Assembly (NCBI GenBank): GCA_024400715.1
Contig: JAKSMH010000063.1
Location: 1 to 6,592, forward strand
Source of the DNA: Bacteroidales bacterium
Lineage (GTDB): Bacteria > Bacteroidota > Bacteroidia > Bacteroidales > WCHB1-69
Direction of reading: 5' to 3'
DNA length: 6,592 nt
Both the position numbers and the translations under genes were made by a program. Shown piece by piece: positions 1 through 6,592 of this stretch (position 1 is its first letter; every line of letters starts with the position of its first letter). Under the pieces are notes generated by a model, which saw only the letters and a list, made by a program, of their open reading frames with translations, was not told where the DNA came from and did no database searches.

Positions 1-816
1 GAAGTCCGCGGCATATACCTTGACATTGTTGGCTTTTTCCATTACGCCGTAGTCAATGGAGATATTTTTGCAAACTTGGTAAATCTGTTTAATGAAAGCC
101 AATTCGTTGGGAGTGTTGTACAATCCTTCGCCTTGGCGGAACAAGTCATTTACTTCAGGCAAAAATTGTTCAAAGGCATTGAAAATGGACTTGAGAGACC
201 ACATAAAGATGCCGGCGTTCCAAAGAAATTCACCGCTTTCAACAAACTGCTTGGCAATTTCCAAAGAGGGTTTTTCCGTAAAAACCTTTACATCATAAAT
301 GTTCTTGTTTTCGGGAAGAAATTTGTCTTCGTCAAATTGAATGTAGCCATAGCCGGTATTGGGACAGGAAGGCTTAATGCCAATGGTCAAAAGGCAATCG
401 TTTTTCTTAACGGCTGTCAATCCTTTTTCAATGACATCAATAAAAACATCTTCCTTGAGGATGAGATGGTCTGATGGTGCCACGACCACGACAGCATTCG
501 GATTTTTTTGCCTGATTTTGAAGTTGGCGTAAGCAATGCAGGGAGCCGTGTTGCGTCGAGCGGGTTCCAATACCAATTGTTCATCAGTGATTTCCGAAAG
601 TTGCTCTTTGACAATGTCTTTGTAAATCTCATTGGTGACAATGAAAATGTTCTCCGCTGGACAAATATGACGGAATCTGTTGAAAGTTTTTTGAATCAGT
701 GTACTGCCGTCACCTAAGATATCGATAAACTGTTTGGGCGTATTGGTGCGGCTCATTGGCCAAAACCTCGTCCCAATGCCACCAGCCATAATGACGCAGT
801 AATAGTTATTGTTCAT
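1..816 (-). CDS. manC: Mannose-1-phosphate guanylyltransferase (GDP-mannose pyrophosphorylase), C-terminus beyond window
   Basis: This enzyme makes GDP-mannose from mannose-1-phosphate and GTP in the cytoplasm, supplying mannose (and, through GDP-mannose, fucose) for glycans. The frame is open from the ATG at 816 to the left edge, giving 272 residues without a stop. The nucleotidyltransferase signature AGGIGTRFWPMSR is at residues 11-23, followed by PKQF (27-30). Further family motifs are EPARRNTAP (84-92), APSDH (113-117), PNTGYGYI (152-159), TEKPS (180-184), WNAGIF (199-204) and SIDYGVMEKA (253-262). The start is chosen because the short MNNNYYCVIM lead-in places the glycine-rich loop where the family has it; the internal ATG at codon 10 would cut into the first beta strand. 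It begins 11 bases after the DUF2723 gene stops, so the two are probably co-transcribed. Because the 3' end is missing, I cannot tell whether this is the short single-domain form or the long form fused to a mannose-6-phosphate isomerase cupin. The family call is secure. Confidence 0.95.
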   Translation of the reverse strand, partial: MNNNYYCVIMAGGIGTRFWPMSRTNTPKQFIDILGDGSTLIQKTFNRFRHICPAENIFIVTNEIYKDIVKEQLSEITDEQLVLEPARRNTAPCIAYANFKIRQKNPNAVVVVAPSDHLILKEDVFIDVIEKGLTAVKKNDCLLTIGIKPSCPNTGYGYIQFDEDKFLPENKNIYDVKVFTEKPSLEIAKQFVESGEFLWNAGIFMWSLKSIFNAFEQFLPEVNDLFRQGEGLYNTPNELAFIKQIYQVCKNISIDYGVMEKANNVKVYAADF

Positions 817-827
817 AGTTATAGATT

Positions 828-3800
828 TTAGTATTGATCGTTATAAAAGAAGTCGCGATAGCTTTGTTCAAAACCTTTGTCCATCTGTCCAAAAACAGCT
901 AAGTGCTTTTCAGCAACGCCAGTTCCTTTTTGGGCAATGTCCGTGTTGTGAGCCATTTGTCCAATTTGAGTAATGGCTTTCAATGATTGAAAAGCAGAAG
1001 TCAGTTGATCCTGTTTGTTTTGTAAATCCTTAAGGCATTCGGAGATGTTTTGGTCTTGTTCGTCAATGAATGCGCTGGCGAATTTAGGACAATTGAGCTT
1101 CTTCAAATTAGCTTCGGGCAATGTGACATTGTATTTTTTTAGGATATTTAATAGCTGTTGCGTGAACAGTAAATTGTAATTGATGATTTCCGCATAGTCG
1201 TGCGCCAATCTCTCGCTGTAATTTTTATCGTACCAATTGATGGTTTCGGCAGAGAAATCCCAATAGTCACAAGCCATTTTCAAGGCCTTTTCACGACCTG
1301 ACTTCGTTCCTAAGCGAAGGTAGTCTTCAATGAAAAATACGCAGGTCTGGGAATAGCCAATTTGATAGTCCATCAGGTACGGGAAGTTGGATGGAGGCAG
1401 GATTTCGTTACAGTGGTCAAGCACTTTTTCCGCAGAATCAATCTTATTTTCTGCAATCAATTGATTAGCCAAACGTTGATGGATTTTACGGATGAGCGAA
1501 GTCAATCTTACATTGTCTTCCGAATGATAAACGCGAGGATCGTTGAAGCCGCCCCAGAGGTATGGATACGCTTCCTTCGCCGGTGCGTTAGGGTTGTTCA
1601 CGCGGTCGATACGGCTATGATCGTTGAAGACATTCATCAAGTTGTTGTATAAAACGTCTGAATTAACGCGTCCTGCATCATAATAGCCTCTTTTGGGCGA
1701 CTTGATAGGAACCAAGCGGTAAGCCAAGCCTTCCAACTGGAAGTATTCTTCCAAACCAAGATAAGCTTCTGGTCCAGTTGTTGAAGCATAATAAATAGGT
1801 CTTTCCCAATTGTTGTTGGCCAAGATGTCCATCATAACAATATAGGCTTTCACGTAGGTGTTGACATTGTTGGGATCCATATTCCACTGGATTTTATCAA
1901 CAATTAAATCAGCATCTTTGGGATCCACGGTACCGTTGGCCAGCACTTTGTCCTTGTCAACATCCAAAGAGAAACTGCCGGGGATGGCAATGCCGGTACT
2001 TCTATACTTGTCGGCAGGTAAGAAATATAGCACTTTCTGGTTGTCAAATTGTGGCTGTTTGAAATACTCAACAACCTCTTTCAAATTGACAAATTGACTG
2101 CCGGCAGGTCCCAAGTGCATTATATCGCGGGTGCCGTCCTTATACTGATTCCAAGTCATCGTAATAGGAAGTGGTGCGGAATTGTATGCCTGACGCTTCA
2201 TCTGGTCAACATACCAACTGGTGCTTAACAAGCTGAGGTTGCAAACACGCACATCGGTGCGGTAACCTTCAACTTCTTGGGCATACCACAAGGGGAAAGT
2301 ATCATTATCACCCAACGTGAAAAGGATGGCGTTCGGTGCGCACGAGTCTAAATAGTTCTTGGCAATGGCAAGGGCCGTGTAACGATTTGAACGGTCGTGG
2401 TCGTGCCAGTTTTCTTTGGCCATAACACCAGGTACCAAGCCTAAGCAGATAATAGTAACCAACAATGCACCAGCAACTTGTACCTTGCTATTCTTGATTT
2501 TTTCAAATAACATATAAATACCGTAAACCCCAAAACCTACCCATATAGAAAAGGCGTAGAATGAGGCGGCAAAGGCATAGTCTCTTTCTCTGGGCTGGAA
2601 TGGTTCCATATTCAAGTAGAAGGCAATGGCCAAACCAGTCATTAAGAATAACCACAGCACCACATACGAACCCTTAGGATCCTTGATGGAATAACAAATC
2701 AAGCCAATTAAACCTAATATTAATGGTAACATATAATATTTGTTATGTCCGGGACGTTCCATGCTGGCAGGGAGATCATTACCCTTATTTCCTAAACGCA
2801 TTTTGTCAAAGGCGGGAATGCCGGTAATCCAATTGCCCTTGTCAATTTCGTTGCGGCCCTGGATGTCATTTTGACGACCACAGAAATTCCACATAAAATA
2901 GCGGAAATACATATAGTCAAACTGATAAGTGTGCATAAATTTGAGGTTCTGCTGATAAGTCGGCAGTTTGCCCCTATCCAAGTCCCTGCAATTTTCTTTG
3001 TCCGAAGAACTTCCAGAATTATATTGCGATTTTAACCAATTAACATAGTTTCTTGGATGATCTTGACCACTTGACCAAAGTCTCGGAAACAACATCATAT
3101 CGGCAGGATTATAAATGGGAACTTCTTCTTTTCTGTAGTTGGAAATGACATATTTCTTGGTGGCTTCGTCGCGGGTGTAAACCGGTTTGCCGTCCTTAAC
3201 TCCCACATATCTTGAATTGAAGCACTGTCCGTAGAAAATGGGCTTTGACCCGTATTGTTCACGGTTAAGGTACGCCAACAATGCCACGGCATCTTCTGGA
3301 TTATTTTCATCAATGGTAGGATTGGCATTGGAACGAATCACCAAAGTGAAGAAGGTTGAATAACCAACCAAGATAAATATGAAGCAATATACGGTGGTCA
3401 AAAGCACACTCTTGTTCTTCTTGTATCCTGCATATAAACCCCAACAGATTAAAGCCGCAAGTAAAACAAAGAAAATGATGGCACCAGAATTGAATGGCAA
3501 GCCAATGCTGTTGACAAAGAAGATTTCAAATTTTCCGGCAATATTAACAATCTGCGGGATAATGAAATACAAGATGACTCCCAAAAGGATAAAAGACAAA
3601 ATTAAGGACAAGAACACACCCCATTCTGCCTTAGATTTGATAGTCCCACGCTTTACGCATAAAATAAATAGGGGTATGGTGATAAAAATCCAGTCGAAAA
3701 ACATCCATCCTGAATTGAGCACAAAACCTAAGAAGAAAGAAATAATGGCCAAGGATTGTACAATGCCCATATAAGTGGCTTTCTGCGAAAGTTTGAAATA

Positions 3801-4430
3801 AACAATCAAAACGATGGCTGGCAAAGTCAGCAAGTTCAACAAGTGAACACCAATAGATAGTCCGATTAAGTAAGCAATGAGCACAATCCAACGGTTGGGA
3901 TTGACATTAGACTTGGGATTATCATATTCTTCGTCCCATTTCAAAATGCACCAAAACACGAGAGCGGTGAAGAAGGAGGACATTGCATATACTTCACCTT
4001 CTACGGCTGAAAACCAGAAAGTGTCTGTGAATGTGTAAGTTAAAGCACCAACAATGGCGGAACCAATAATGGCAACTACTCTGCCGGGAGTCATTTCACC
4101 TAATTTTTGAACCATTTTTCGTCCTAAGCGAACGATGGTCCAATATAAAAACATAATGGTCAAGCCGCTGCAAATGGCAGACATACAGTTTACACAGAAT
4201 GCGGCCTTGGTAACGTCACCGCCAGCAAAAAGTGTGAAGAATCGTCCAATTAATTGGAAAGTAGGTGCTCCAGGGGGGTGACCAATTAAAACTTTGTAAG
4301 TAGTGGCAATGTACTCACCGCAATCCCACCACGATGCGGTTGGTTCTGCGGTCATAATATAAACGGCAGAGGCCAATATGCCTATCAACCAGCCGATTAT
4401 ATTATTAATCAACTTGAAATTTTTTGTCAT
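828..4430 (-). CDS. DUF2723 / GT117-type polytopic membrane glycosyltransferase, putative protein O-mannosyltransferase
   Basis: This is a 1200-residue GT-C-fold type inner-membrane protein. I count about 15 hydrophobic segments: roughly 8-26, 81-100, 117-135, 147-163, 180-195, 198-212, 221-240, 244-260, 269-293, 312-335, 340-363, 565-581, 588-606, 617-642 and 650-668. Lys/Arg-rich loops fall on every second side, which places the N-terminus in the cytoplasm. The first external loop holds WWDCGEYIAT (34-43) and GHPPGAP (50-56), the DUF2723 hallmark; its Asp36 and Glu38 are the candidate catalytic acids by analogy with other GT-C enzymes. VEGEVYAM (143-150), QPRERDYAFAASF (612-624), NWHDHDRSNR (674-683) and FTLGDNDTFPLWYAQE (704-719) are other conserved-looking blocks. 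A loop of about 200 residues (364-564) and the whole C-terminal part (669-1200) are predicted periplasmic; 976-1012 looks like a helical, TPR-like hairpin. The human relative TMEM260 O-mannosylates proteins in the ER. Mannose as the sugar here is inferred from that and from the adjoining GDP-mannose gene. Family confidence is high, substrate confidence moderate to low. Confidence 0.88.
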   Translation of the reverse strand: MTKNFKLINNIIGWLIGILASAVYIMTAEPTASWWDCGEYIATTYKVLIGHPPGAPTFQLIGRFFTLFAGGDVTKAAFCVNCMSAICSGLTIMFLYWTIVRLGRKMVQKLGEMTPGRVVAIIGSAIVGALTYTFTDTFWFSAVEGEVYAMSSFFTALVFWCILKWDEEYDNPKSNVNPNRWIVLIAYLIGLSIGVHLLNLLTLPAIVLIVYFKLSQKATYMGIVQSLAIISFFLGFVLNSGWMFFDWIFITIPLFILCVKRGTIKSKAEWGVFLSLILSFILLGVILYFIIPQIVNIAGKFEIFFVNSIGLPFNSGAIIFFVLLAALICWGLYAGYKKNKSVLLTTVYCFIFILVGYSTFFTLVIRSNANPTIDENNPEDAVALLAYLNREQYGSKPIFYGQCFNSRYVGVKDGKPVYTRDEATKKYVISNYRKEEVPIYNPADMMLFPRLWSSGQDHPRNYVNWLKSQYNSGSSSDKENCRDLDRGKLPTYQQNLKFMHTYQFDYMYFRYFMWNFCGRQNDIQGRNEIDKGNWITGIPAFDKMRLGNKGNDLPASMERPGHNKYYMLPLILGLIGLICYSIKDPKGSYVVLWLFLMTGLAIAFYLNMEPFQPRERDYAFAASFYAFSIWVGFGVYGIYMLFEKIKNSKVQVAGALLVTIICLGLVPGVMAKENWHDHDRSNRYTALAIAKNYLDSCAPNAILFTLGDNDTFPLWYAQEVEGYRTDVRVCNLSLLSTSWYVDQMKRQAYNSAPLPITMTWNQYKDGTRDIMHLGPAGSQFVNLKEVVEYFKQPQFDNQKVLYFLPADKYRSTGIAIPGSFSLDVDKDKVLANGTVDPKDADLIVDKIQWNMDPNNVNTYVKAYIVMMDILANNNWERPIYYASTTGPEAYLGLEEYFQLEGLAYRLVPIKSPKRGYYDAGRVNSDVLYNNLMNVFNDHSRIDRVNNPNAPAKEAYPYLWGGFNDPRVYHSEDNVRLTSLIRKIHQRLANQLIAENKIDSAEKVLDHCNEILPPSNFPYLMDYQIGYSQTCVFFIEDYLRLGTKSGREKALKMACDYWDFSAETINWYDKNYSERLAHDYAEIINYNLLFTQQLLNILKKYNVTLPEANLKKLNCPKFASAFIDEQDQNISECLKDLQNKQDQLTSAFQSLKAITQIGQMAHNTDIAQKGTGVAEKHLAVFGQMDKGFEQSYRDFFYNDQY

Positions 4431-4462
4431 TTTTATTATGATTTAGTTGTTTTATAATCTGA

Positions 4463-5488
4463 TTATCTTTCTCCCGCAGCTTTGAACTGTTGAAGGAATC
4501 TTACGTCGTTTTCAAAGTAAAGACGGATGTCGTTGGTCTTGTATTTTAGCATCGTCATACGTTCAATACCCAAACCAAAGGCGTAACCCGTATATTTTTT
4601 GCTGTCAATGCCGCAGCTTTCCAATACATTGGGATCGACCATTCCGCAGCCTAAAATTTCCACCCAGCCGGTATGCTTGCACAAGGCACAGCCGGCACCT
4701 CCGCAAATATTGCAGGAAATATCCATTTCGGCTGAAGGTTCGGTGAATGGGAAATAAGAGGGACGAAGACGAATCTTGGTCTCGCTGCCAAACATTTGCT
4801 TGGCGAAATAAAGCAAAGTTTGCTTCATATCGGCAAAAGAAACGTTTTCAGCAATATACAATCCTTCTACTTGGTGGAAAATGCAATGCGCACGCGAAGT
4901 GATGGCTTCGTTACGGAAAACACGACCTGGGCAAATCACGCGGATGGGCGGCTGTTGCTTTTCCATCGTGCGAACCTGCAATGAGGAAGTGTGCGTACGA
5001 AGCAAAATGTCGGGATGCAATTCAACAAAAAAAGTGTCTTGCATATCTCGCGCAGGATGCTCTTCCGGAAAGTTTAAGGCCGTGAAAACGTGCCAGTCAT
5101 CTTCAACATCAGGACCGGAAACCGTTGAAAAACCGATTTTTTCAAAAATGTCGCAAACCTCGTTCATCATAATTGAAATGGGATGCATAGAACCCAAATT
5201 AATGGCCGTGGCAGGACGGGTGACATCGATGAGAGCGTCTCCTTTGCTCGGCTGAAATTCCAACTTGGTCTTGCTTTCTTCAAAAAGTTGTTGCGCCTTC
5301 TGTTTCAATTCGTTGACTTGTTGGCCAAAGTTCTTTCTTTCTTCCGGGGCAACATTCTTAATTTCCGACAATAATTCCTGCAACTCGCTTTTCTTCGCCA
5401 AAAATTTAAGACGGAATTGCTCCAGATTCTCTGCGTTTTGAATGGCAAATGTTTCTAATTCTGCTTTTATTTTATCTATTTTGCTCAT
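4463..5488 (-). CDS. pheS: Phenylalanine--tRNA ligase alpha subunit
   Basis: This is the catalytic alpha chain of the alpha2beta2 class II synthetase that charges tRNA-Phe in the cytoplasm. The 341-residue length is normal for the family. Residues 1-80 are the charged, coiled-coil tRNA-binding arm. The catalytic core follows. Motif 1 is around HPISIMMNEV (102-111), with GPDVEDDWHVFTALNFPEEH at 125-144. LLRTHTSSLQVR (162-173) and the motif 2 stretch PGRVFRNEAITSRAHCIFHQ (187-206) come next, then FPFTEPSAEMD (246-256). Motif 3, GYAFGLGIERMTML, is at 301-314; Ala303 matches the alanine that lines the phenylalanine pocket in the E. coli enzyme (Ala294). Four cysteines at 259, 262, 267 and 270 (C-x2-C-x4-C-x2-C) form a small knuckle before GWVEILGCGMV; this insertion is shared with many Bacteroidota and Firmicutes PheS proteins. 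The beta-subunit gene pheT is not adjacent. The gene starts 26 bases after the isomerase stop and ends 32 bases before the DUF2723 start. No Phe-codon leader peptide or T-box fits in the upstream gap. Confidence 0.97.
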   Translation of the reverse strand: MSKIDKIKAELETFAIQNAENLEQFRLKFLAKKSELQELLSEIKNVAPEERKNFGQQVNELKQKAQQLFEESKTKLEFQPSKGDALIDVTRPATAINLGSMHPISIMMNEVCDIFEKIGFSTVSGPDVEDDWHVFTALNFPEEHPARDMQDTFFVELHPDILLRTHTSSLQVRTMEKQQPPIRVICPGRVFRNEAITSRAHCIFHQVEGLYIAENVSFADMKQTLLYFAKQMFGSETKIRLRPSYFPFTEPSAEMDISCNICGGAGCALCKHTGWVEILGCGMVDPNVLESCGIDSKKYTGYAFGLGIERMTMLKYKTNDIRLYFENDVRFLQQFKAAGER

Positions 5489-5514
5489 TGTATGTTAGTT
5501 TTCTATAGTTCTTC

Positions 5515-6258
5515 TTATTTTAATACTTCTGCGGAAATAATCTTGATGTCTTGAACCGGTCTGTCGCGGCCATCCTTGGCTTGTGCCGCAATTTTGTCAA
5601 CCACTTCCATGCCCGAAATCACCTCGCCAAAAACGGTATAATCGCCATCCAAGTGGGGAGCCCCACCAATGCTGGTGTATGCGTTGATTTGTTCTTGACT
5701 GAAAGTCTTGTTGGTCATTTGAATAACCCGATTCAACATACTGGTGTTAAATATTTGACCATCAACAATATAAAATTGAGATCCGGAAGATTCTTTTTTA
5801 GGATTGACATTGTCTCCCATTCGAGCGGCCGCAACAGCTCCGCGCTTGTGGTAGCATTCGGGAACAAATTCGGCAGGTATCGTGTAGCCGGGACCGCCAT
5901 TGCCTAACATCTGGCCCGCTTTCGCATTCTTGGATTCAGGATCTCCGGTTTGAATCATAAAATTTTGGATTATACGATGAAATAATACGCCATCGTAATA
6001 TTTGTCGTTTACTAACTTGATGAAGTTTTCTTTATGAAGAGGGGTCTCGTCATAAAGCGCAATGGTAATGTCGCCCATTGAAGTCTTGAGTAATACCTTG
6101 GTCATATCTTTAACGTTTTTTTTCTTCTTCTTTGGATTTTTTTGTTCCGTATTGTCTTTTTTGGGTGCGGAGCCTTCGGCTTGAGTGGGCTGCGCACAAC
6201 TGATTAAAATCACCGCGGAAATGAGTAATATCAAGAGTTGAGGTCGTTTTGAAATCAT
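5515..6258 (-). CDS. Cyclophilin-type peptidyl-prolyl cis-trans isomerase, predicted lipoprotein
   Basis: This enzyme speeds proline cis-trans isomerisation during protein folding, probably on the periplasmic side of a membrane. The 247-residue product opens with a basic, hydrophobic signal sequence ending in a lipobox (LISC, Cys21), so a lipidated mature protein is expected. Residues 22-51 form a polar linker with a run of five lysines (43-47). The cyclophilin domain runs from about 53 to 247. It carries FHRIIQNFMIQTGDP (93-107), where Arg95, Phe100, Met101 and Gln103 match the active-site residues Arg55, Phe60, Met61 and Gln63 of human cyclophilin A. GSQFYIV (159-165) and HLDGDYTVFGEVISGMEVVD (202-221) follow. 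The cyclophilin A tryptophan is absent, as in many bacterial members. A stretch of about 35 residues (166-200) separates the last two motifs and resembles the insertion in other Bacteroidota cyclophilins. It is the first gene of the likely operon. An internal Met52 sits exactly at the domain start, leaving open a shorter cytoplasmic product, but the clean lipobox favours the long form. Confidence 0.93.
   Translation of the reverse strand: MISKRPQLLILLISAVILISCAQPTQAEGSAPKKDNTEQKNPKKKKKNVKDMTKVLLKTSMGDITIALYDETPLHKENFIKLVNDKYYDGVLFHRIIQNFMIQTGDPESKNAKAGQMLGNGGPGYTIPAEFVPECYHKRGAVAAARMGDNVNPKKESSGSQFYIVDGQIFNTSMLNRVIQMTNKTFSQEQINAYTSIGGAPHLDGDYTVFGEVISGMEVVDKIAAQAKDGRDRPVQDIKIISAEVLK
6196..6258 (-). 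other. Lipoprotein signal peptide and lipobox of the cyclophilin
   Basis: Codons 1-21 encode a short basic N-terminus (Lys4, Arg5), a hydrophobic core (residues 8-19) and a type II signal peptidase site with Leu18, Ile19, Ser20 before Cys21. Residues after the cysteine (AQPTQAEG) lack a clear acidic surface-export signal of the kind described for Bacteroidota surface lipoproteins. Periplasm-facing retention is therefore the simpler guess. Confidence 0.85.
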
Positions 6259-6306
6259 ATTAGATATATTTATTAACTATAAAATTGCACAATTATTTTA
6301 AGTTTG

Positions 6307-6337
6307 CAAATTTAAAAAAAATCTTGATATGTGGAAC
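6307..6337 (-). promoter_or_regulatory. Bacteroidota-type promoter for the minus-strand operon
   Basis: On the minus strand, TAAATTTG (6314 to 6307) is a full match to the -7 consensus TAnnTTTG used by the Bacteroidota housekeeping sigma factor. GTTC (6337 to 6334) lies 19 bases upstream as a weak -33 element (consensus TTTG). The spacer includes a T8 run. Transcription would start near 6300, leaving an AT-rich leader of roughly 40 bases before the cyclophilin ATG at 6258. No Shine-Dalgarno sequence is visible in that leader, as is usual in this phylum. Confidence 0.6.
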
Positions 6338-6364
6338 GTATGCATTTCTTGTCGGGATTTAGTG

Positions 6365-6372
6365 TATTTTTG
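6365..6372 (+). promoter_or_regulatory. -7 promoter element for the biotin ligase gene
   Basis: TATTTTTG matches TAnnTTTG exactly on the plus strand and ends four bases before the ATG at 6377. No convincing -33 element is present at the normal spacing (TATG at 6339-6342 is the nearest, 22 bases upstream). If used, transcription would start at or next to the ATG, giving a leaderless or nearly leaderless message. The match could be chance in an AT-rich stretch. Confidence 0.45.
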
Positions 6373-6376
6373 CCAA

Positions 6377-6592
6377 ATGATTTATGAGAATCCATTTTTT
6401 ATTGAGACTACCGATTCAACGAACCGACAACTGGCTTCTTTGTTGGCGCAGCATCCCGATTTGCCTGATTATTTTACGGTATTTACCAATTTTCAAACTG
6501 CGGGACGGGGTCAGGGAAGCCATCGTTGGCAAAGTGAAAAAGGGAAAAATGTGTTGGCCAGCGTGCTCTTCAAACCACTGGTTTCGCCAAAT
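6377..6592 (+). CDS. birA: Biotin--[acetyl-CoA-carboxylase] ligase, N-terminal part (cut by window edge)
   Basis: This enzyme activates biotin with ATP and attaches it to the lysine of biotin carboxyl carrier domains such as that of acetyl-CoA carboxylase, in the cytoplasm. Only the first 72 residues are in the window, with no stop. They begin directly with the catalytic domain: FIETTDSTNRQLA (8-20) is the family's opening strand and helix, and TNFQTAGRGQGSHRWQSEKG (37-56) contains the GRGxGxxxWxS biotinyl-AMP-binding loop, with Gly43, Arg44, Gly45, Gly47 and Trp51. NVLASVLFKP (58-67) is the next strand. There is no N-terminal helix-turn-helix, so this is a monofunctional ligase, not the repressor-type BirA of E. 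coli. It is divergent from the minus-strand operon. An in-frame ATG at 6329 would add 16 residues (MWNVCISCRD...) with no family resemblance, so 6377 is preferred. Confidence 0.92.
   Translation, partial: MIYENPFFIETTDSTNRQLASLLAQHPDLPDYFTVFTNFQTAGRGQGSHRWQSEKGKNVLASVLFKPLVSPN

Larger units (their letters stand above)
1..6258 (-). other. Probable four-gene operon: cyclophilin, pheS, DUF2723 protein, manC
   Basis: The four genes share the minus strand with gaps of 26, 32 and 11 bases. None of the gaps holds a hairpin followed by a T-run in the direction of transcription, nor a TAnnTTTG promoter element. The only promoter-like sequence I can support for this strand lies upstream of the cyclophilin gene. 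The unit continues past the left edge because manC is still open. Co-transcription is inferred from spacing alone. Confidence 0.7.
6259..6376. other. Divergent intergenic region
   Basis: This 118-base AT-rich spacer lies between the start codons of the cyclophilin gene (leftward) and the biotin ligase gene (rightward). It holds the two promoter elements listed separately and an A8 tract at 6314-6321 between them. No small open frame with family resemblance, RNA gene or strong hairpin is visible. Confidence 0.7.

Noticed and set aside
76..474. Plus-strand open frame of 132 codons at the left end
   Set aside because: It lies wholly opposite manC, whose motifs (EPARRNTAP, PNTGYGYI, WNAGIF) are intact in the minus-strand frame. 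It is a shadow.
3379..3774. Plus-strand open frame of 131 codons opposite the DUF2723 gene
   Set aside because: It is antisense to membrane-segment codons of a clear family member, is Lys/Pro/Ile-rich with no recognisable motif, and lacks a promoter-like element.
4431..4462. Possible terminator or promoter between pheS and the DUF2723 gene
   Set aside because: The 32-base gap has T-rich and A-rich stretches but no GC-paired stem and no TAnnTTTG element on the minus strand.
4717..4770. Cys4 cluster in PheS as an unusual inserted zinc site
   Set aside because: A similar C-x2-C-x4-C-x2-C knuckle is present in many Bacteroidota and Firmicutes PheS proteins, so it is a normal lineage feature.
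4881..5255. Plus-strand cysteine- and serine-rich open frame of 124 codons
   Set aside because: It is opposite the conserved catalytic core of pheS, and its composition simply mirrors the codons of the real gene.
6283..6294. Imperfect palindrome AATTG-CA-CAATT in the leader of the minus-strand operon
   Set aside because: The 5-base arms are AT-rich and such matches are common by chance. It could be a small operator, but nothing else supports this, and the neighbouring biotin ligase lacks a DNA-binding domain.

Overview
The window reads as ordinary chromosome from a member of the Bacteroidota, most likely Bacteroidales. Three things point there. The phenylalanyl-tRNA synthetase alpha subunit has the Bacteroidota-style motif wording. 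The long DUF2723 membrane protein is of a type typical of that phylum. The divergent intergenic region carries TAnnTTTG-type -7 promoter elements, and starts lack clear Shine-Dalgarno sequences. No mobile element, CRISPR array, tRNA, rRNA or riboswitch was found, and no gene-free stretch exceeds about 120 bases.

Layout. Four genes run leftward on the minus strand from about 6258 to the left edge, with gaps of 26, 32 and 11 bases, and look like one operon. In transcription order they are: a lipoprotein cyclophilin-type peptidyl-prolyl isomerase (5515-6258); pheS (4463-5488); a 1200-residue DUF2723/GT117-type polytopic membrane protein (828-4430); and mannose-1-phosphate guanylyltransferase (1-816, cut at its C-terminus by the window edge). 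A 118-base divergent intergenic region (6259-6376) separates this operon from the start of a rightward biotin-protein ligase gene (6377 to the right edge, also cut).

How the genes fit together. PheS, the isomerase and the biotin ligase are housekeeping functions. The more interesting pair is the DUF2723 protein followed 11 bases later by the GDP-mannose-forming enzyme. The eukaryotic member of the DUF2723 family, TMEM260, is a protein O-mannosyltransferase. The neighbouring GDP-mannose enzyme therefore makes mannose a reasonable guess for the sugar moved by this bacterial relative. That is inference from context, not something the sequence proves. I see no clearly new biological system here.
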